Shown here: in pieces, positions 1 through 7,229 of the stretch
Numbering within the stretch: position 1 is the first letter of the stretch
Layout of the letters: each line of letters starts with the position of its first letter
Assembly: GCA_964446245.1 (NCBI GenBank)
Contig: CAYUNI010000012.1
Span: 1-19,517, forward strand
Length of the DNA stretch: 19,517 nucleotides
Direction: 5' to 3'
From: CAYUNI01 sp964446245
GTDB lineage: Bacteria > Patescibacteriota > Minisyncoccia > Phycocordibacterales > XYD1-FULL-46-19
The notes under the pieces: model-generated
Databases searched by the model: none
Told to the model about the DNA's origin: nothing
What the model saw: the letters and a program-made list of their open reading frames with translations, nothing else
Translations under genes and position numbers: made by a program

Positions 1-2
1 TC

Positions 3-254
3 CAACTGATGGCGATTCCAGAATTGGGTTTTTATGGAGGAAAATTTGATGAGCGGATTTATGATAAGGTGGCGAGGTTGCGAGCGGAAAAGCCAGAAAT
101 TATAATTTCCGTTGATGGAGGGATAAATTCCTCTGAACAAGTAAAGAGATTATTAGACGCTGGAGCAAATAATTTGGTTATTGGCTCGGCAATTTGGGAG
201 AGTGGTGATATTATTGAAACAATAAAAAAATTTCAAAAAGAATTAGTAGCTTGA
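3..254 (+). CDS. rpe: Ribulose-phosphate 3-epimerase, C-terminal part (5' end outside window)
   Basis: Interconverts D-ribulose 5-phosphate and D-xylulose 5-phosphate in the cytoplasmic pentose phosphate pathway. The open frame runs in from the left edge (first full codon at base 3), so the ATG at base 9 is probably internal. The 83 visible residues match the end of this TIM-barrel family, which is usually about 220 aa. They hold a diverged phosphate-loop segment (PELGFYGGKF), the SVDGGIN motif carrying the second catalytic aspartate, and the final GANNLVIGSAIW strand that binds phosphate. It ends at TGA, the only TGA stop I find among the genes here. It lies 112 bases before the two transketolase genes, which use its product. 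The family call is fairly secure; a hexulose-phosphate or allulose-phosphate epimerase of the same fold cannot be excluded from a fragment. Confidence 0.85.
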   Translation, partial: QLMAIPELGFYGGKFDERIYDKVARLRAEKPEIIISVDGGINSSEQVKRLLDAGANNLVIGSAIWESGDIIETIKKFQKELVA

Positions 255-328
255 AGTAAGGTGGGAAAGAATCTTAAAATATTGTTTTGAGTTTTGCACT
301 TGGCATTTGGAGAGAATGAGTTTTTTTG

Positions 329-337
329 TGTTAAAAT
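329..337 (+). promoter_or_regulatory. Extended -10 promoter candidate for the transketolase pair
   Basis: TGT followed by TAAAAT (332-337) forms an extended -10 element. No convincing -35 box sits at standard spacing. Transcription would begin near base 344, about 23 bases before the ATG at 367, and no Shine-Dalgarno sequence lies between. Confidence 0.4.
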
Positions 338-366
338 ATAAGTAAGCTTTTCTCTATTTTATTTTG

Positions 367-1230
367 ATGACACTTACAGATGAGAAAATTAAATATCTAG
401 AAATTACCGCTAATAGAATTCGCCAGTCGATTGTTTCGATGTTGGTGGAGGCACGCTCGGGGCATACGGCAGGGCCTCTTGGTATGGCGGATATTTTTAC
501 TTTACTTTATTTCCATATTTTAAAACATGATCCAAAGAAGCCAGATTGGTCGGAGCGAGATCGGGTAATACTATCCAATGGCCACATTTGTCCGGTTCTC
601 TATGCCACCATGGCTGAGGCGGGCTATTTTCCTAAAGAAGAATTAAAAACCTTGCGCCGTTTTGGCTCGCGTCTCCAGGGGCATCCCCATCGAGAGTTTT
701 TGCCCGGGGTGGAGACATCGTCGGGGCCACTTGGTTCGGGTTTAGCTCAAGCGGTGGGTATGGCTTTGGCTGATCGAATTGATCACGGGCGGACATCTAG
801 TCGCTATTTTTATTGTTTGATGAGTGACGGTGAATTGCAGTGCGGAGCTACTTATGAAGCAATGATGCTTGCTGGCAAGGAAGGGTTCCATAATTTGATC
901 GCCATTATTGATCGCAATAATATCCAGATTGATGGTTATACCGAAAATGTAATGCCCCTGGAGCCACTAAGAGCAAAATGGGAGTCTTTTAATTGGCAAG
1001 TGATAGAGGCTGATGGTCATGATTTTGCTGATTTGGCAGAGGCAATTGGTCAAGCGCAAGCGGTGTTTGGTCGGCCGACAGTAATCATTGCGCACACTAT
1101 TCCAGGCAAGGGGGTGACTAAATTCGAGCGACATTATGAATGGCATGGCAAACCACCAAGTGAGCTTGATGGTAAAAATGCTTTATCGGAATTGCGTACT
1201 TTGGGTGGTTTAATCGAAAAAGACAATTAA
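367..1230 (+). CDS. tkt: Transketolase, N-terminal (TPP-binding) subunit
   Basis: First half of a split transketolase, which moves two-carbon ketol units between sugar phosphates using thiamine diphosphate (TPP) and a divalent metal. I take ATG at 367; an adjacent in-frame TTG at 364 is less likely. The 287-aa product has the expected order of motifs: SGHTAGPLG near the N-terminus, SNGH around residue 70, GLQ-like GHPH around 105, and the TPP/metal motif SDGE at about 153-156 with its paired NN at about 184-185. The canonical motif starts GDG; here it is SDG, a modest variation. It ends with the HGKPP loop. The C-terminal half is the next gene, 4 bases downstream, so the two are surely co-transcribed and form the enzyme together. 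The two-gene arrangement is common in CPR, archaea and some Gram-positive bacteria. Confidence 0.93.
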   Translation: MTLTDEKIKYLEITANRIRQSIVSMLVEARSGHTAGPLGMADIFTLLYFHILKHDPKKPDWSERDRVILSNGHICPVLYATMAEAGYFPKEELKTLRRFGSRLQGHPHREFLPGVETSSGPLGSGLAQAVGMALADRIDHGRTSSRYFYCLMSDGELQCGATYEAMMLAGKEGFHNLIAIIDRNNIQIDGYTENVMPLEPLRAKWESFNWQVIEADGHDFADLAEAIGQAQAVFGRPTVIIAHTIPGKGVTKFERHYEWHGKPPSELDGKNALSELRTLGGLIEKDN

Positions 1231-1234
1231 TCTT

Positions 1235-2224
1235 ATGCTTAATCCTGATCAAAAATTAAACTCGAAACTTTTTGCGCTTGATATTGAACAGGAGTCTTTG
1301 CGGGCTGGTTTTGGACAAGGGCTGGTTTTAGCGGGAGAAAAAGATTCTCGGATTGTTGCCTTGTGCGCCGACTTGACTGAATCGACCAAGATGGAAGGAT
1401 TCGCTCAGAAATTTCCCGAACGCTTTGTCGAGGTGGGGGTGGCTGAGCAAAACTTAGCCGGTGTTGCTTCTGGCATGGCGTCGATGGGGAAAATCCCTTT
1501 CATCGCATCTTATGCAGTTTTTTCTCCTGGACGAAATTGGGAGCAGATTAGAACTTTGATTTGCTATAATAATCAGCCTGTAAAAATAGTTGGTTCGCAT
1601 GCTGGGGTTTCTGTCGGGCCGGACGGCGGTTCACATCAAGCTCTTGAAGATATTGCTTTAATGCGAGTTTTACCTCAGATGACAGTCGTTTGCCCGTGCG
1701 ATGTCCTTGAAGCCAAGAAAGCAACTTTGGCGATTGCCGAGACCAACTTTCCTGCTTATTTGCGTTTGGCGCGAGAAAAGGCGCCAGTTATAACGACCGA
1801 AGAAACTCCATTTGAAATCGGGCGAGCAAATATCTTATGGAGAGATGAAAAACCAGAGGTGGCAATAATCGCTTGCGGACAATCTGTTTACCATGCTCTT
1901 CGTGCGGCAAAGAAATTATCGTCAGAAGGGTTGGGGGTGGTGGTGGTTAATAATCATACAATCAAACCTTTTGACGAAGTGACTCTTCTGGCGACGGTTA
2001 AAGAAGTGGGGGCGGTGGTTACGGTTGAGGAACATCAACAAGCCGGAGGATTGGGCGGAATAGTAGCAGAAGTATTGGCGAAAAATTTTCCGATACCAAT
2101 GGAGTTTGTCGGCGTGGCTGATAAATTTGGTCAATCGGGGACGGCGACAGAACTGGTGGAAAGATATGATTTGGGAGTCGAGGCGATTATTTTGGCAGTA
2201 AAGAAAGCAGAAGGAAGAAAATAA
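1235..2224 (+). CDS. tkt: Transketolase, C-terminal subunit (pyrimidine-binding and C domains)
   Basis: Second half of the split transketolase, 329 aa. Residues 66-73 read EVGVAEQN, the motif whose glutamate (Glu71) activates the TPP cofactor by protonating its pyrimidine ring. The segment around 118-140 (GSHAGVSVGPDGGSHQ) and the VCPCD region match the pyrimidine-binding domain. The last 120 residues match the transketolase C domain, including VEEHQQAGGLGG. The related families are 1-deoxy-xylulose-5-phosphate synthase and the E1 beta subunits of 2-oxoacid dehydrogenases; the partner upstream favours transketolase. The start is 4 bases after the stop of the N subunit. No Shine-Dalgarno sequence is visible, so translation may be coupled to the upstream gene. 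Confidence 0.93.
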   Translation: MLNPDQKLNSKLFALDIEQESLRAGFGQGLVLAGEKDSRIVALCADLTESTKMEGFAQKFPERFVEVGVAEQNLAGVASGMASMGKIPFIASYAVFSPGRNWEQIRTLICYNNQPVKIVGSHAGVSVGPDGGSHQALEDIALMRVLPQMTVVCPCDVLEAKKATLAIAETNFPAYLRLAREKAPVITTEETPFEIGRANILWRDEKPEVAIIACGQSVYHALRAAKKLSSEGLGVVVVNNHTIKPFDEVTLLATVKEVGAVVTVEEHQQAGGLGGIVAEVLAKNFPIPMEFVGVADKFGQSGTATELVERYDLGVEAIILAVKKAEGRK

Positions 2225-2251
2225 TTTTTAAAACTTTATATTTGATATTTT

Positions 2252-2282
2252 GTTAAGAAAAAAGACCCTTCCCATTGGTCTT
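2252..2282 (-). terminator. Intrinsic terminator, minus strand
   Basis: On the minus strand, AAGACC and GGTCTT (2277-2282 with 2262-2267) form a 6-bp stem with a 9-base loop, followed by a long T-rich tail reading TTTTTCTTAAC. On the plus strand the same hairpin is followed by GTTTTGGG, so it may weakly end the transketolase transcript as well. The stronger tail is on the minus strand. Confidence 0.6.
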
Positions 2283-2353
2283 GTTTTGGGAGGGGGATTA
2301 ACATGTCGTGGGGAAAGTGCTGTCCTCTGGGGGATGGTTAGCGCCCTTATTCT
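2252..2353 (-). ncRNA. Candidate C-rich small RNA (unrecognised)
   Basis: A possible transcription unit of about 100 bases on the minus strand. It starts after a promoter-like pair (TTAACA, 17 bases, TAGATA) and ends at the T-tailed hairpin at 2252-2282. The body is nearly free of pairing and contains three C-rich runs of UCCCC type (near 2330, 2315 and 2295). That layout is like that of C-rich small RNAs of low-GC Gram-positive bacteria, which bind ribosome-binding sites through UCCC motifs. There is no protein-coding frame of note on this strand. The family is not recognised and expression is unproven. Confidence 0.35.
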
Positions 2354-2359
2354 ATAATA

Positions 2360-2388
2360 TATCTATTATGTGGCTAATTTTTTGTTAA
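2360..2388 (-). promoter_or_regulatory. Promoter candidate for the C-rich RNA
   Basis: On the minus strand, TTAACA (2388-2383) and TAGATA (2365-2360) are separated by exactly 17 bases. The -10 box is only a moderate match, and other TA-rich hexamers (TATTAT, TATAGA) lie just downstream. Confidence 0.35.
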
Positions 2389-2440
2389 GGAATAGTTAGT
2401 TATCTATATATAAGGTGACGAATTTTAAAGATATAATAAG

Positions 2441-2465
2441 AAAAGTCCCTCTGAGAGAGAGGGAC
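2441..2465 (-). terminator. Intrinsic terminator of the orphan structured RNA
   Basis: On the minus strand, GTCCCTCT and AGAGGGAC make a perfect 8-bp stem with a 5-base loop (CTCTC), followed by TTTTCTTATTAT. The plus-strand reading lacks a T tail, so the orientation is clear. Confidence 0.8.
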
Positions 2466-2579
2466 TTGTTGTCGGCGGTGCGGCTCATTGCATGTTGGCC
2501 GGCCTCAAGTGATTGAGACCAAACAATGAGCCACCCGGTAGAGGTCTGCTGGTACCCTGAGTTCCCAGCCGCCCCATCT
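2441..2579 (-). ncRNA. Orphan structured small RNA with its own promoter and terminator
   Basis: About 138 bases on the minus strand, from a near-perfect promoter to an intrinsic terminator. The predicted fold has four parts. A closing stem GGCGG/CCGCC pairs 2569-2573 with 2474-2478. A small CUGG/CCAG hairpin sits on the 5' side (2565-2568 with 2549-2552). A strong 11-bp stem pairs 2524-2534 with 2480-2490, including one G-U. Inside it, an 8-bp hairpin pairs 2513-2520 with 2501-2508. The terminator hairpin follows. No significant reading frame is present. I could not match it to SRP RNA, tmRNA, 6S RNA or a riboswitch: it lacks the GNRA-capped SRP core and a tmRNA acceptor or tag, and it is shorter than typical 6S. 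It lies downstream of the PfkB kinase but has its own promoter, so it is likely an independent gene. Confidence 0.65.
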
Positions 2580-2585
2580 TTTTAG

Positions 2586-2614
2586 AGTATAGCATATTGG
2601 TTAGCTATAGTCAA
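2586..2614 (-). promoter_or_regulatory. Strong sigma-70-type promoter for the orphan RNA
   Basis: On the minus strand, TTGACT (2614-2609), a 17-base spacer, then TATACT (2591-2586), preceded by TGC for an extended -10. This is the best promoter match in the window. The start would fall near 2579, just before the GC-rich RNA body. Confidence 0.8.
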
Positions 2615-2652
2615 GAGGGTAAAAATATCAAGGGCGTGCCTTGATATGGGGG

Positions 2653-3669
2653 TTAAAATGGGGTGACGCGGTAGCTACTGGGGGCGGTGGCGAGGATTTG
2701 AAGGAGTTTTTCTTTGTTTAATAACCCAGCTTGAGCGCCAATTTTTTGAATTACTGACATTGAATTGATTGGTCCCCAAGTGAGAGCCTCGAGAAGACTT
2801 AAATTGTAATGAAAGAGTCCGGCGGTGACCGTAGCGGAGAAGCTATCGCCCGCACCAGTTCGTTCGAGAGGAGGATTTTGGTCGGGGAATACTGGTACTT
2901 GCCAATAGTGTCCGTCTTCATCTTGAGCGTAAGCTCCTTTGCGTCCGTCGGTCAAGATTACTATCTTAGGGCCGAGATTTTTTATGGCCAGCAATAATAC
3001 TTTAGGATTGGTTTCGTCCGTCTTGAGTATTCGTCGGGCCTCGTCAAGATTAGCAAAAAAAAGATCTGCCCGAGAATAGACAGGCCGTAGAGCTTCGACT
3101 CCGGCTTTTATTTGATAAGTTCCTGGTTGAAAAACTAATTTAGTTTCGGGGGATTTTTTGAGTCGCTTAACTATTTCTAATTGATAGTCTAAAGTGTCTG
3201 CGCCGAGAGATGATAGGTAAAGAATTTTTGGTAGAGGGAAATTGGGCAGTTTGTAAGGATATGGCTCGTGTTTTATTAGAATGGTTCGATCGTCGCCATA
3301 CCATAGTACTAAGTGATGGTTAGTTTTTTGCCGACGATGGACACTAGCCCGACTTATGTCGATACCCTCTTTTTTTAATTGAGATAAAGCAAGCTTGCCT
3401 TGTTCATCGTCGCCAAGATTAGTAATCAGGCTTGTTTTTAAACCGAGGCGTGAGGCGCAGACGGAGGCGTTGGGGCTGTTGCCGACAGCCGGTATTAAAG
3501 TAATAGAGTCGTAAGGGATTTTGTCAGCGAAACGAAGACAGAGCTCACATTTTTGGTCAGAGGAATTACAGACGACTTTTGCCTCAGATAAATGGACAAA
3601 TTCATCATTGACAATATCGCCGATTGCTAGAAAATCGCTTGAGCGATTAAGGGTCCGCAAGTTAAACAT
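2653..3669 (-). CDS. PfkB-family carbohydrate kinase
   Basis: Cytoplasmic ribokinase-fold kinase, 338 aa, expected to phosphorylate a sugar, sugar phosphate or nucleoside with ATP. Two signatures are visible: the N-terminal glycine/asparagine motif GNSPNAS (about 63-69, the GGNxxN equivalent that contacts substrate) and the C-terminal GAGDSFSA (272-279), in which Asp275 is the catalytic base and GAG forms the anion hole. TDGRKGA (240-246) is the usual ATP-side strand. An unusual cysteine cluster (Cys34, Cys41, Cys44) lies in the lid/insert region before the substrate motif. The neighbours (transketolase, epimerase, aldolase) suggest a sugar-phosphate substrate, for instance a stand-in for phosphofructokinase, but sequence alone does not decide this. 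It is divergent from the aldolase gene, sharing a 62-base promoter region, and its own -10 box lies 8 bases before ATG. Confidence 0.88.
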   Translation of the reverse strand: MFNLRTLNRSSDFLAIGDIVNDEFVHLSEAKVVCNSSDQKCELCLRFADKIPYDSITLIPAVGNSPNASVCASRLGLKTSLITNLGDDEQGKLALSQLKKEGIDISRASVHRRQKTNHHLVLWYGDDRTILIKHEPYPYKLPNFPLPKILYLSSLGADTLDYQLEIVKRLKKSPETKLVFQPGTYQIKAGVEALRPVYSRADLFFANLDEARRILKTDETNPKVLLLAIKNLGPKIVILTDGRKGAYAQDEDGHYWQVPVFPDQNPPLERTGAGDSFSATVTAGLFHYNLSLLEALTWGPINSMSVIQKIGAQAGLLNKEKLLQILATAPSSYRVTPF

Positions 3670-3677
3670 AATTTTGT

Positions 3678-3683
3678 GTTATA
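3678..3683 (-). promoter_or_regulatory. -10 box of the PfkB kinase gene
   Basis: TATAAC on the minus strand (3683-3678) lies only 8 bases before the ATG at 3669, giving a 1-3 base leader at most. The -35 region is A/T rich with no clear box. Confidence 0.45.
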
Positions 3684-3697
3684 CTTTTTAAATAGGT

Positions 3698-3727
3698 TTG
3701 ATTAAAAATTGTTAATTTAATTATAAC
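3698..3727 (+). promoter_or_regulatory. Promoter of the aldolase gene, leaderless
   Basis: TTGATT (3698-3703), an 18-base spacer, then TATAAC (3722-3727). Only AAAA separates the -10 box from the ATG at 3732, so transcription should begin at or just inside the start codon. Confidence 0.65.
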
Positions 3728-3731
3728 AAAA

Positions 3732-4601
3732 ATGATAACTCTTCGGGAAGCAATAAAAGAGGCAAAATCAGCCAAGCGAGCTATTGGACATTTTAATATT
3801 TCAGATTCGGTTGGCTTTTGGGCTGTTGTGCGTGGGGCGCAGAAGACTGGTTTGCCGGTAATTATTGGCGTCTCAGAAGGGGAAAGAGATTTTATTGGTT
3901 TAAAGGCCTTGCGAGCTTTGGTGGATAGTGTTAATCAAGACAGCGCTGTCCCCATCTTCTTGAATGCCGATCATACTTACAGTTTCGAGCGAGCAAAAGA
4001 GGTAATCGATGCTGGTTATGATGGAATTGTTTTTGATGGAAGCAAGTTGTCTTTGGCGGAGAATATTGAAGCGACAAAGAAAGTGGTTGATTATGCTCGA
4101 ACTAATCGAAAAGAAATGGTTATTGAAGGTGAGCTTGGTTATATTGGTCAGTCCTCAAAGCTTTTGGACAAATTGCCAGATGGGGTGGCGGTGGGGGAAA
4201 ATTCCTTAACTACTATTGAGGAGGCGAAGCAATTGGTCGAAGCCGCCGAGGTTGATTTGTTGGCACCAGCGGTCGGCAATATCCACGGCATGCTCAAAAA
4301 TATGCCTAATCCAAGGCTTAATATTGCTCGAATTGCCGATCTGTCTCAAGCGATACCGGCTCCGCTGGTCTTGCACGGCGGGTCTGGTTTGCCAGATGAA
4401 GACTTTGTCTCTGCTATTCAAAATGGTGTGACAATAATCCATATCAATACGGAATTACGAGTAGCTTATCGACAGGCAATAAATCAGGCGCTGGAAGCTT
4501 TTCCGGAAGAGATTGCTCCTTATCGTTTTCTTTTGCCGGCGAGTGAAGCAATGGAGAAAATTATTTTCAATCGCTTAAATCTTTTTGCCGGTAAAATTTA
4601 A
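3732..4601 (+). CDS. fba: Class II fructose-bisphosphate aldolase family protein
   Basis: Zinc-dependent aldolase of the FbaA/GatY/KbaY family, 289 aa, expected to split or form fructose 1,6-bisphosphate (or sedoheptulose bisphosphate / tagatose bisphosphate) in the cytoplasm. The family residues are present in order: LNADHT with the catalytic Asp80 and zinc ligand His81, IEGELGYIG with acidic metal-site residues (132-134), GNIHG with His185, LHGGSG with His215 and the phosphate-binding glycines, and the HINTELR strand (237-243) equivalent to the NxxTD(L/E) phosphate site. The usual lysine before that strand (KIN) is replaced (IHIN). The length is typical. It is divergent from the PfkB kinase and likely belongs to the same metabolic module as transketolase. 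Which ketose bisphosphate is the true substrate cannot be read from the sequence. Confidence 0.9.
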   Translation: MITLREAIKEAKSAKRAIGHFNISDSVGFWAVVRGAQKTGLPVIIGVSEGERDFIGLKALRALVDSVNQDSAVPIFLNADHTYSFERAKEVIDAGYDGIVFDGSKLSLAENIEATKKVVDYARTNRKEMVIEGELGYIGQSSKLLDKLPDGVAVGENSLTTIEEAKQLVEAAEVDLLAPAVGNIHGMLKNMPNPRLNIARIADLSQAIPAPLVLHGGSGLPDEDFVSAIQNGVTIIHINTELRVAYRQAINQALEAFPEEIAPYRFLLPASEAMEKIIFNRLNLFAGKI

Positions 4602-4862
4602 TTTTGTTAGAGAAGTCTTGTCTATTCTAAAAATTTTATAAAATTTTGAAAAAAGTTTTTTGGTTTAATTAAAGGAAAGCGAAAAAGTTAAACTAGAAAG
4701 CTTGTGGTTGCTGGCTTTTTGACGCTCGATATTGTCGCTTTAAAATTTTTGTTGCGTTTTACTTTTTTTCGTAGTTATCAACAGGTCAAGAAGTAAAAAA
4801 TTTCGTAGAATTGAAGGGAAAGTTTTTTTGTTCCATTATAAGTTTGCGTAACATAAAAAAAT
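4602..4862. other. A/T-rich intergenic region before nrdJ
   Basis: 261 bases with no protein gene. I see weak A/T-only palindromes near 4630-4665, one near-consensus DnaA-box-like TTATCAACA near 4775, and a possible TAACAT -10 box (4849-4854) 8 bases before the nrdJ start. No cobalamin riboswitch B12 box and no clear NrdR box pair were seen. Confidence 0.35.
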
Positions 4863-7202
4863 ATGAGCAAGGCCCAAAAGAAAGCCTCAAGGGGTGCTTT
4901 TGTCATCAAAAAAATAAAAAAGCGTGACGGTACCCTCGTTGATTTTAATTTAGAGAAAATTGTTCAAGCCGTCGCTAAGGCGATGAAAGCTAGCGGTGAA
5001 GGAGATGAGAAAGGGGCTTTGCGAGTGGCTAAGGCGGTTTCGGTAGAATTAATTAAAAGGACCAAAAAACAGGGCCCAGCTTATTTGCCATCGGTCGAAG
5101 AAATTCAAGATTTGGTTGAAAAAGAGCTTGTTTTGCAACAATTTCCAGCAGTGGCTAAGGCTTATATTCTTTATCGAGAACGGCGTTCAGAATTGCGTCG
5201 CGAAAAAGGCGAGGTTCCGCGCGAGGTTCGAGAATTGGTTAAAGAGAGCAAGAAAAATTTTCGCAATCAATTGTCCGAATTTGTCTATTATACAACTTAC
5301 TCTCGTTGGTTGCCTGAATTAAATCGTCGTGAGACTTGGGTGGAGACAGTCCGTCGCTACAATGATTTTATGAAAGGTAAGCTGGGGAATAAGCTCACCA
5401 AGGCGGAGTACGATGAAATTTATAATTACATGGTCTCGATGAAGACAATGGGCTCGATGCGTCTATTGTGGGCAGCGGGGCAAGCGGCGACTAAGACAAA
5501 TGTTTGCGCTTATAACTGTTCTTATGTTGCTCCGACGGCTTGGCAAGATTTTGGTGAAATTATGTATGTTTTAATGTGTGGGACTGGTATGGGATATTCG
5601 GTCGAGCGTCAAAGTGTTGAACAATTGCCGATTATTAAGCGCCAAACAGGAGAAAAATTACCAACCCATATTGTCGAAGACAGTAAGGAGGGCTGGGCCG
5701 ATGCTTATGTCTTGGGTTTGAAGACATGGTCTGAAGGTAAAGATATCGCCTTTGATTATTCTAAAGTTCGCCCGCAAGGGTCGCGCTTGCAGACAATGGG
5801 AGGACGGGCTTCTGGTCCTGAACCATTGCGAAATTTACTTGATTTTTCCCGTAATCGAATGTTGGAGCGACAAGGTCGTCGTCTTACTACTCTCGATGTC
5901 CATGATATTATTTGTAAAACCGGTGAAGTGGTAGTGATGGGCGGTGTTCGTCGAAGTGCTTTAATATCGATGTCTGATTTGGACGATAAAGACATGAAAG
6001 AGGCTAAAAATGGCCAATTTTATTTGACTCATCCAGAACGCAGTATGGCGAATAATTCTGTTGCCTATAATGAGAAGCCGACAATGGAGCAGTTTATCGA
6101 TGAGTGGTTTAACCTTATTAAGGCGGGCTCCGGCGAACGAGGAATTTTTAACCGCGGGGGATTAGAAAAGCAAATGCCTGCTCGTCGTTGGCCAGTTTTT
6201 AAGAAAGATGCGGAAACCTCCGGCCTTAATCCTTGCGGAGAGATTATTTTGAAATCTAAACAATTTTGCAATTTATCAGAAGTAGTTGCTCGGGCTGATG
6301 ATACTGTTGCTGATCTGGAAAATAAAGTGCGAGTGGCGACTATTTTAGGGACTTACCAATCGACTCTGACAGATTTTAATTATCTTTCAAAAGAGTGGAA
6401 GAAAAATTGTGAAGAAGAAAGATTGCTTGGAGTCTCGATCACTGGTCATTGGGATTGCCCCGCTCTGCGTAAGCCGGAAGTGTTTGAGCGTTTGAAAAAA
6501 GTGGCAGTAGAGACCAATAAAAAATATGCCAAACGTTTTGGGATCAATCAGTCAACAGCGGTCACTTGTGTAAAACCGTCGGGTAATGGCTCCCAGCTCT
6601 TTGATTCTTCTTCTGGTTGCCATCCTCGTCATGCCAAATATTATATTCGTCGAGTTCGAATAGAGAGCCACAGCCCAATCTTTATGATGCTTAAAGATAT
6701 GGGGGTACCTTATCATCCAGAGGTAGGGTATACCGAAAATACCGCCACCACTTTTGTGGTAGAGTTTCCAGTTAAGGCTCCGACAGGAGCGATTACTAAA
6801 GCTGATATAGGGGCGATAGAGCATCTTGAATATTGGAAGATGGTTAAACAGCATTATACTGAGCACAATCCGTCTGTCACCATTTCTGTTGCTTCTGATG
6901 AATGGCTAAAGGTTGGTACTTGGGTCTATGACAATTGGGATATGGTTGGTGGTCTGTCTTTCCTTCCTAAATCTGATCATGTTTATCAATTAGCTCCCTA
7001 TGAAGAGATTACCAAAGAACGTTACGAGCAGATGGCAAAGAATTTCCCCGAGATTGATTTTTCTAAAATTGTCCTTTATGAGTATGACGATCGGACTACT
7101 GGTTCAAAAGAATTGGCTTGTTCGGCGGGGACTTGTGAGATTGATTTTCCAATGACGGCCTCGGATAAGACCAGCGACAAAAAAGACGAAAAAGATAAAT
7201 AG
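4863..7202 (+). CDS. nrdJ: Adenosylcobalamin-dependent (class II) ribonucleotide reductase
   Basis: Reduces ribonucleotides to deoxyribonucleotides using coenzyme B12 to make the active-site thiyl radical; it works without oxygen or an iron subunit. The 779-aa product begins with an ATP-cone-like regulatory domain (about 12-105). The active site is complete: Cys215 in NVCAYNC and Cys469 in FCNLSE form the reducible pair, and NPCGE (456-460) holds the radical cysteine Cys458 and Glu460. The tail has the CX4C pair (Cys753, Cys758) that relays electrons, followed by a lysine-rich end. The FLPKSDHVYQLAPYEE segment and the short length resemble the monomeric Lactobacillus-type triphosphate reductase rather than the longer NrdJ with zinc tail. 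There is no intein. A terminator follows directly. The glutaredoxin at 18821 could be a reductant, though it is not linked. Confidence 0.93.
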   Translation: MSKAQKKASRGAFVIKKIKKRDGTLVDFNLEKIVQAVAKAMKASGEGDEKGALRVAKAVSVELIKRTKKQGPAYLPSVEEIQDLVEKELVLQQFPAVAKAYILYRERRSELRREKGEVPREVRELVKESKKNFRNQLSEFVYYTTYSRWLPELNRRETWVETVRRYNDFMKGKLGNKLTKAEYDEIYNYMVSMKTMGSMRLLWAAGQAATKTNVCAYNCSYVAPTAWQDFGEIMYVLMCGTGMGYSVERQSVEQLPIIKRQTGEKLPTHIVEDSKEGWADAYVLGLKTWSEGKDIAFDYSKVRPQGSRLQTMGGRASGPEPLRNLLDFSRNRMLERQGRRLTTLDVHDIICKTGEVVVMGGVRRSALISMSDLDDKDMKEAKNGQFYLTHPERSMANNSVAYNEKPTMEQFIDEWFNLIKAGSGERGIFNRGGLEKQMPARRWPVFKKDAETSGLNPCGEIILKSKQFCNLSEVVARADDTVADLENKVRVATILGTYQSTLTDFNYLSKEWKKNCEEERLLGVSITGHWDCPALRKPEVFERLKKVAVETNKKYAKRFGINQSTAVTCVKPSGNGSQLFDSSSGCHPRHAKYYIRRVRIESHSPIFMMLKDMGVPYHPEVGYTENTATTFVVEFPVKAPTGAITKADIGAIEHLEYWKMVKQHYTEHNPSVTISVASDEWLKVGTWVYDNWDMVGGLSFLPKSDHVYQLAPYEEITKERYEQMAKNFPEIDFSKIVLYEYDDRTTGSKELACSAGTCEIDFPMTASDKTSDKKDEKDK

Positions 7203-7229
7203 TTTTTTAAAGAGAATCATCTTAAGCGC

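Noticed and set aside
2303..2341. Plus-strand 12-codon frame (MSWGKCCPLGDG) after a G-rich Shine-Dalgarno-like run, as a leader peptide
   Set aside because: No convincing plus-strand promoter, no downstream plus-strand gene for it to lead, and the promoter/terminator signals in this stretch point to the minus strand. It stays a coincidence unless it is conserved.
2441..2579. SRP (4.5S) RNA
   Set aside because: CAGG and AGCAG stretches occur near each other, but there is no GNRA-capped helix 8 between them and the rest folds differently.
4700..4730. 11-base match (GTGGTTGCTGG) to the reverse complement of the rnpB 3' end
   Set aside because: A match this short is expected by chance many times in a window of this size.
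4770..4785. DnaA box / replication origin before nrdJ
   Set aside because: Only one box-like TTATCAACA with one mismatch; no cluster, no dnaA or dnaN, and no strand-wide gene switch.
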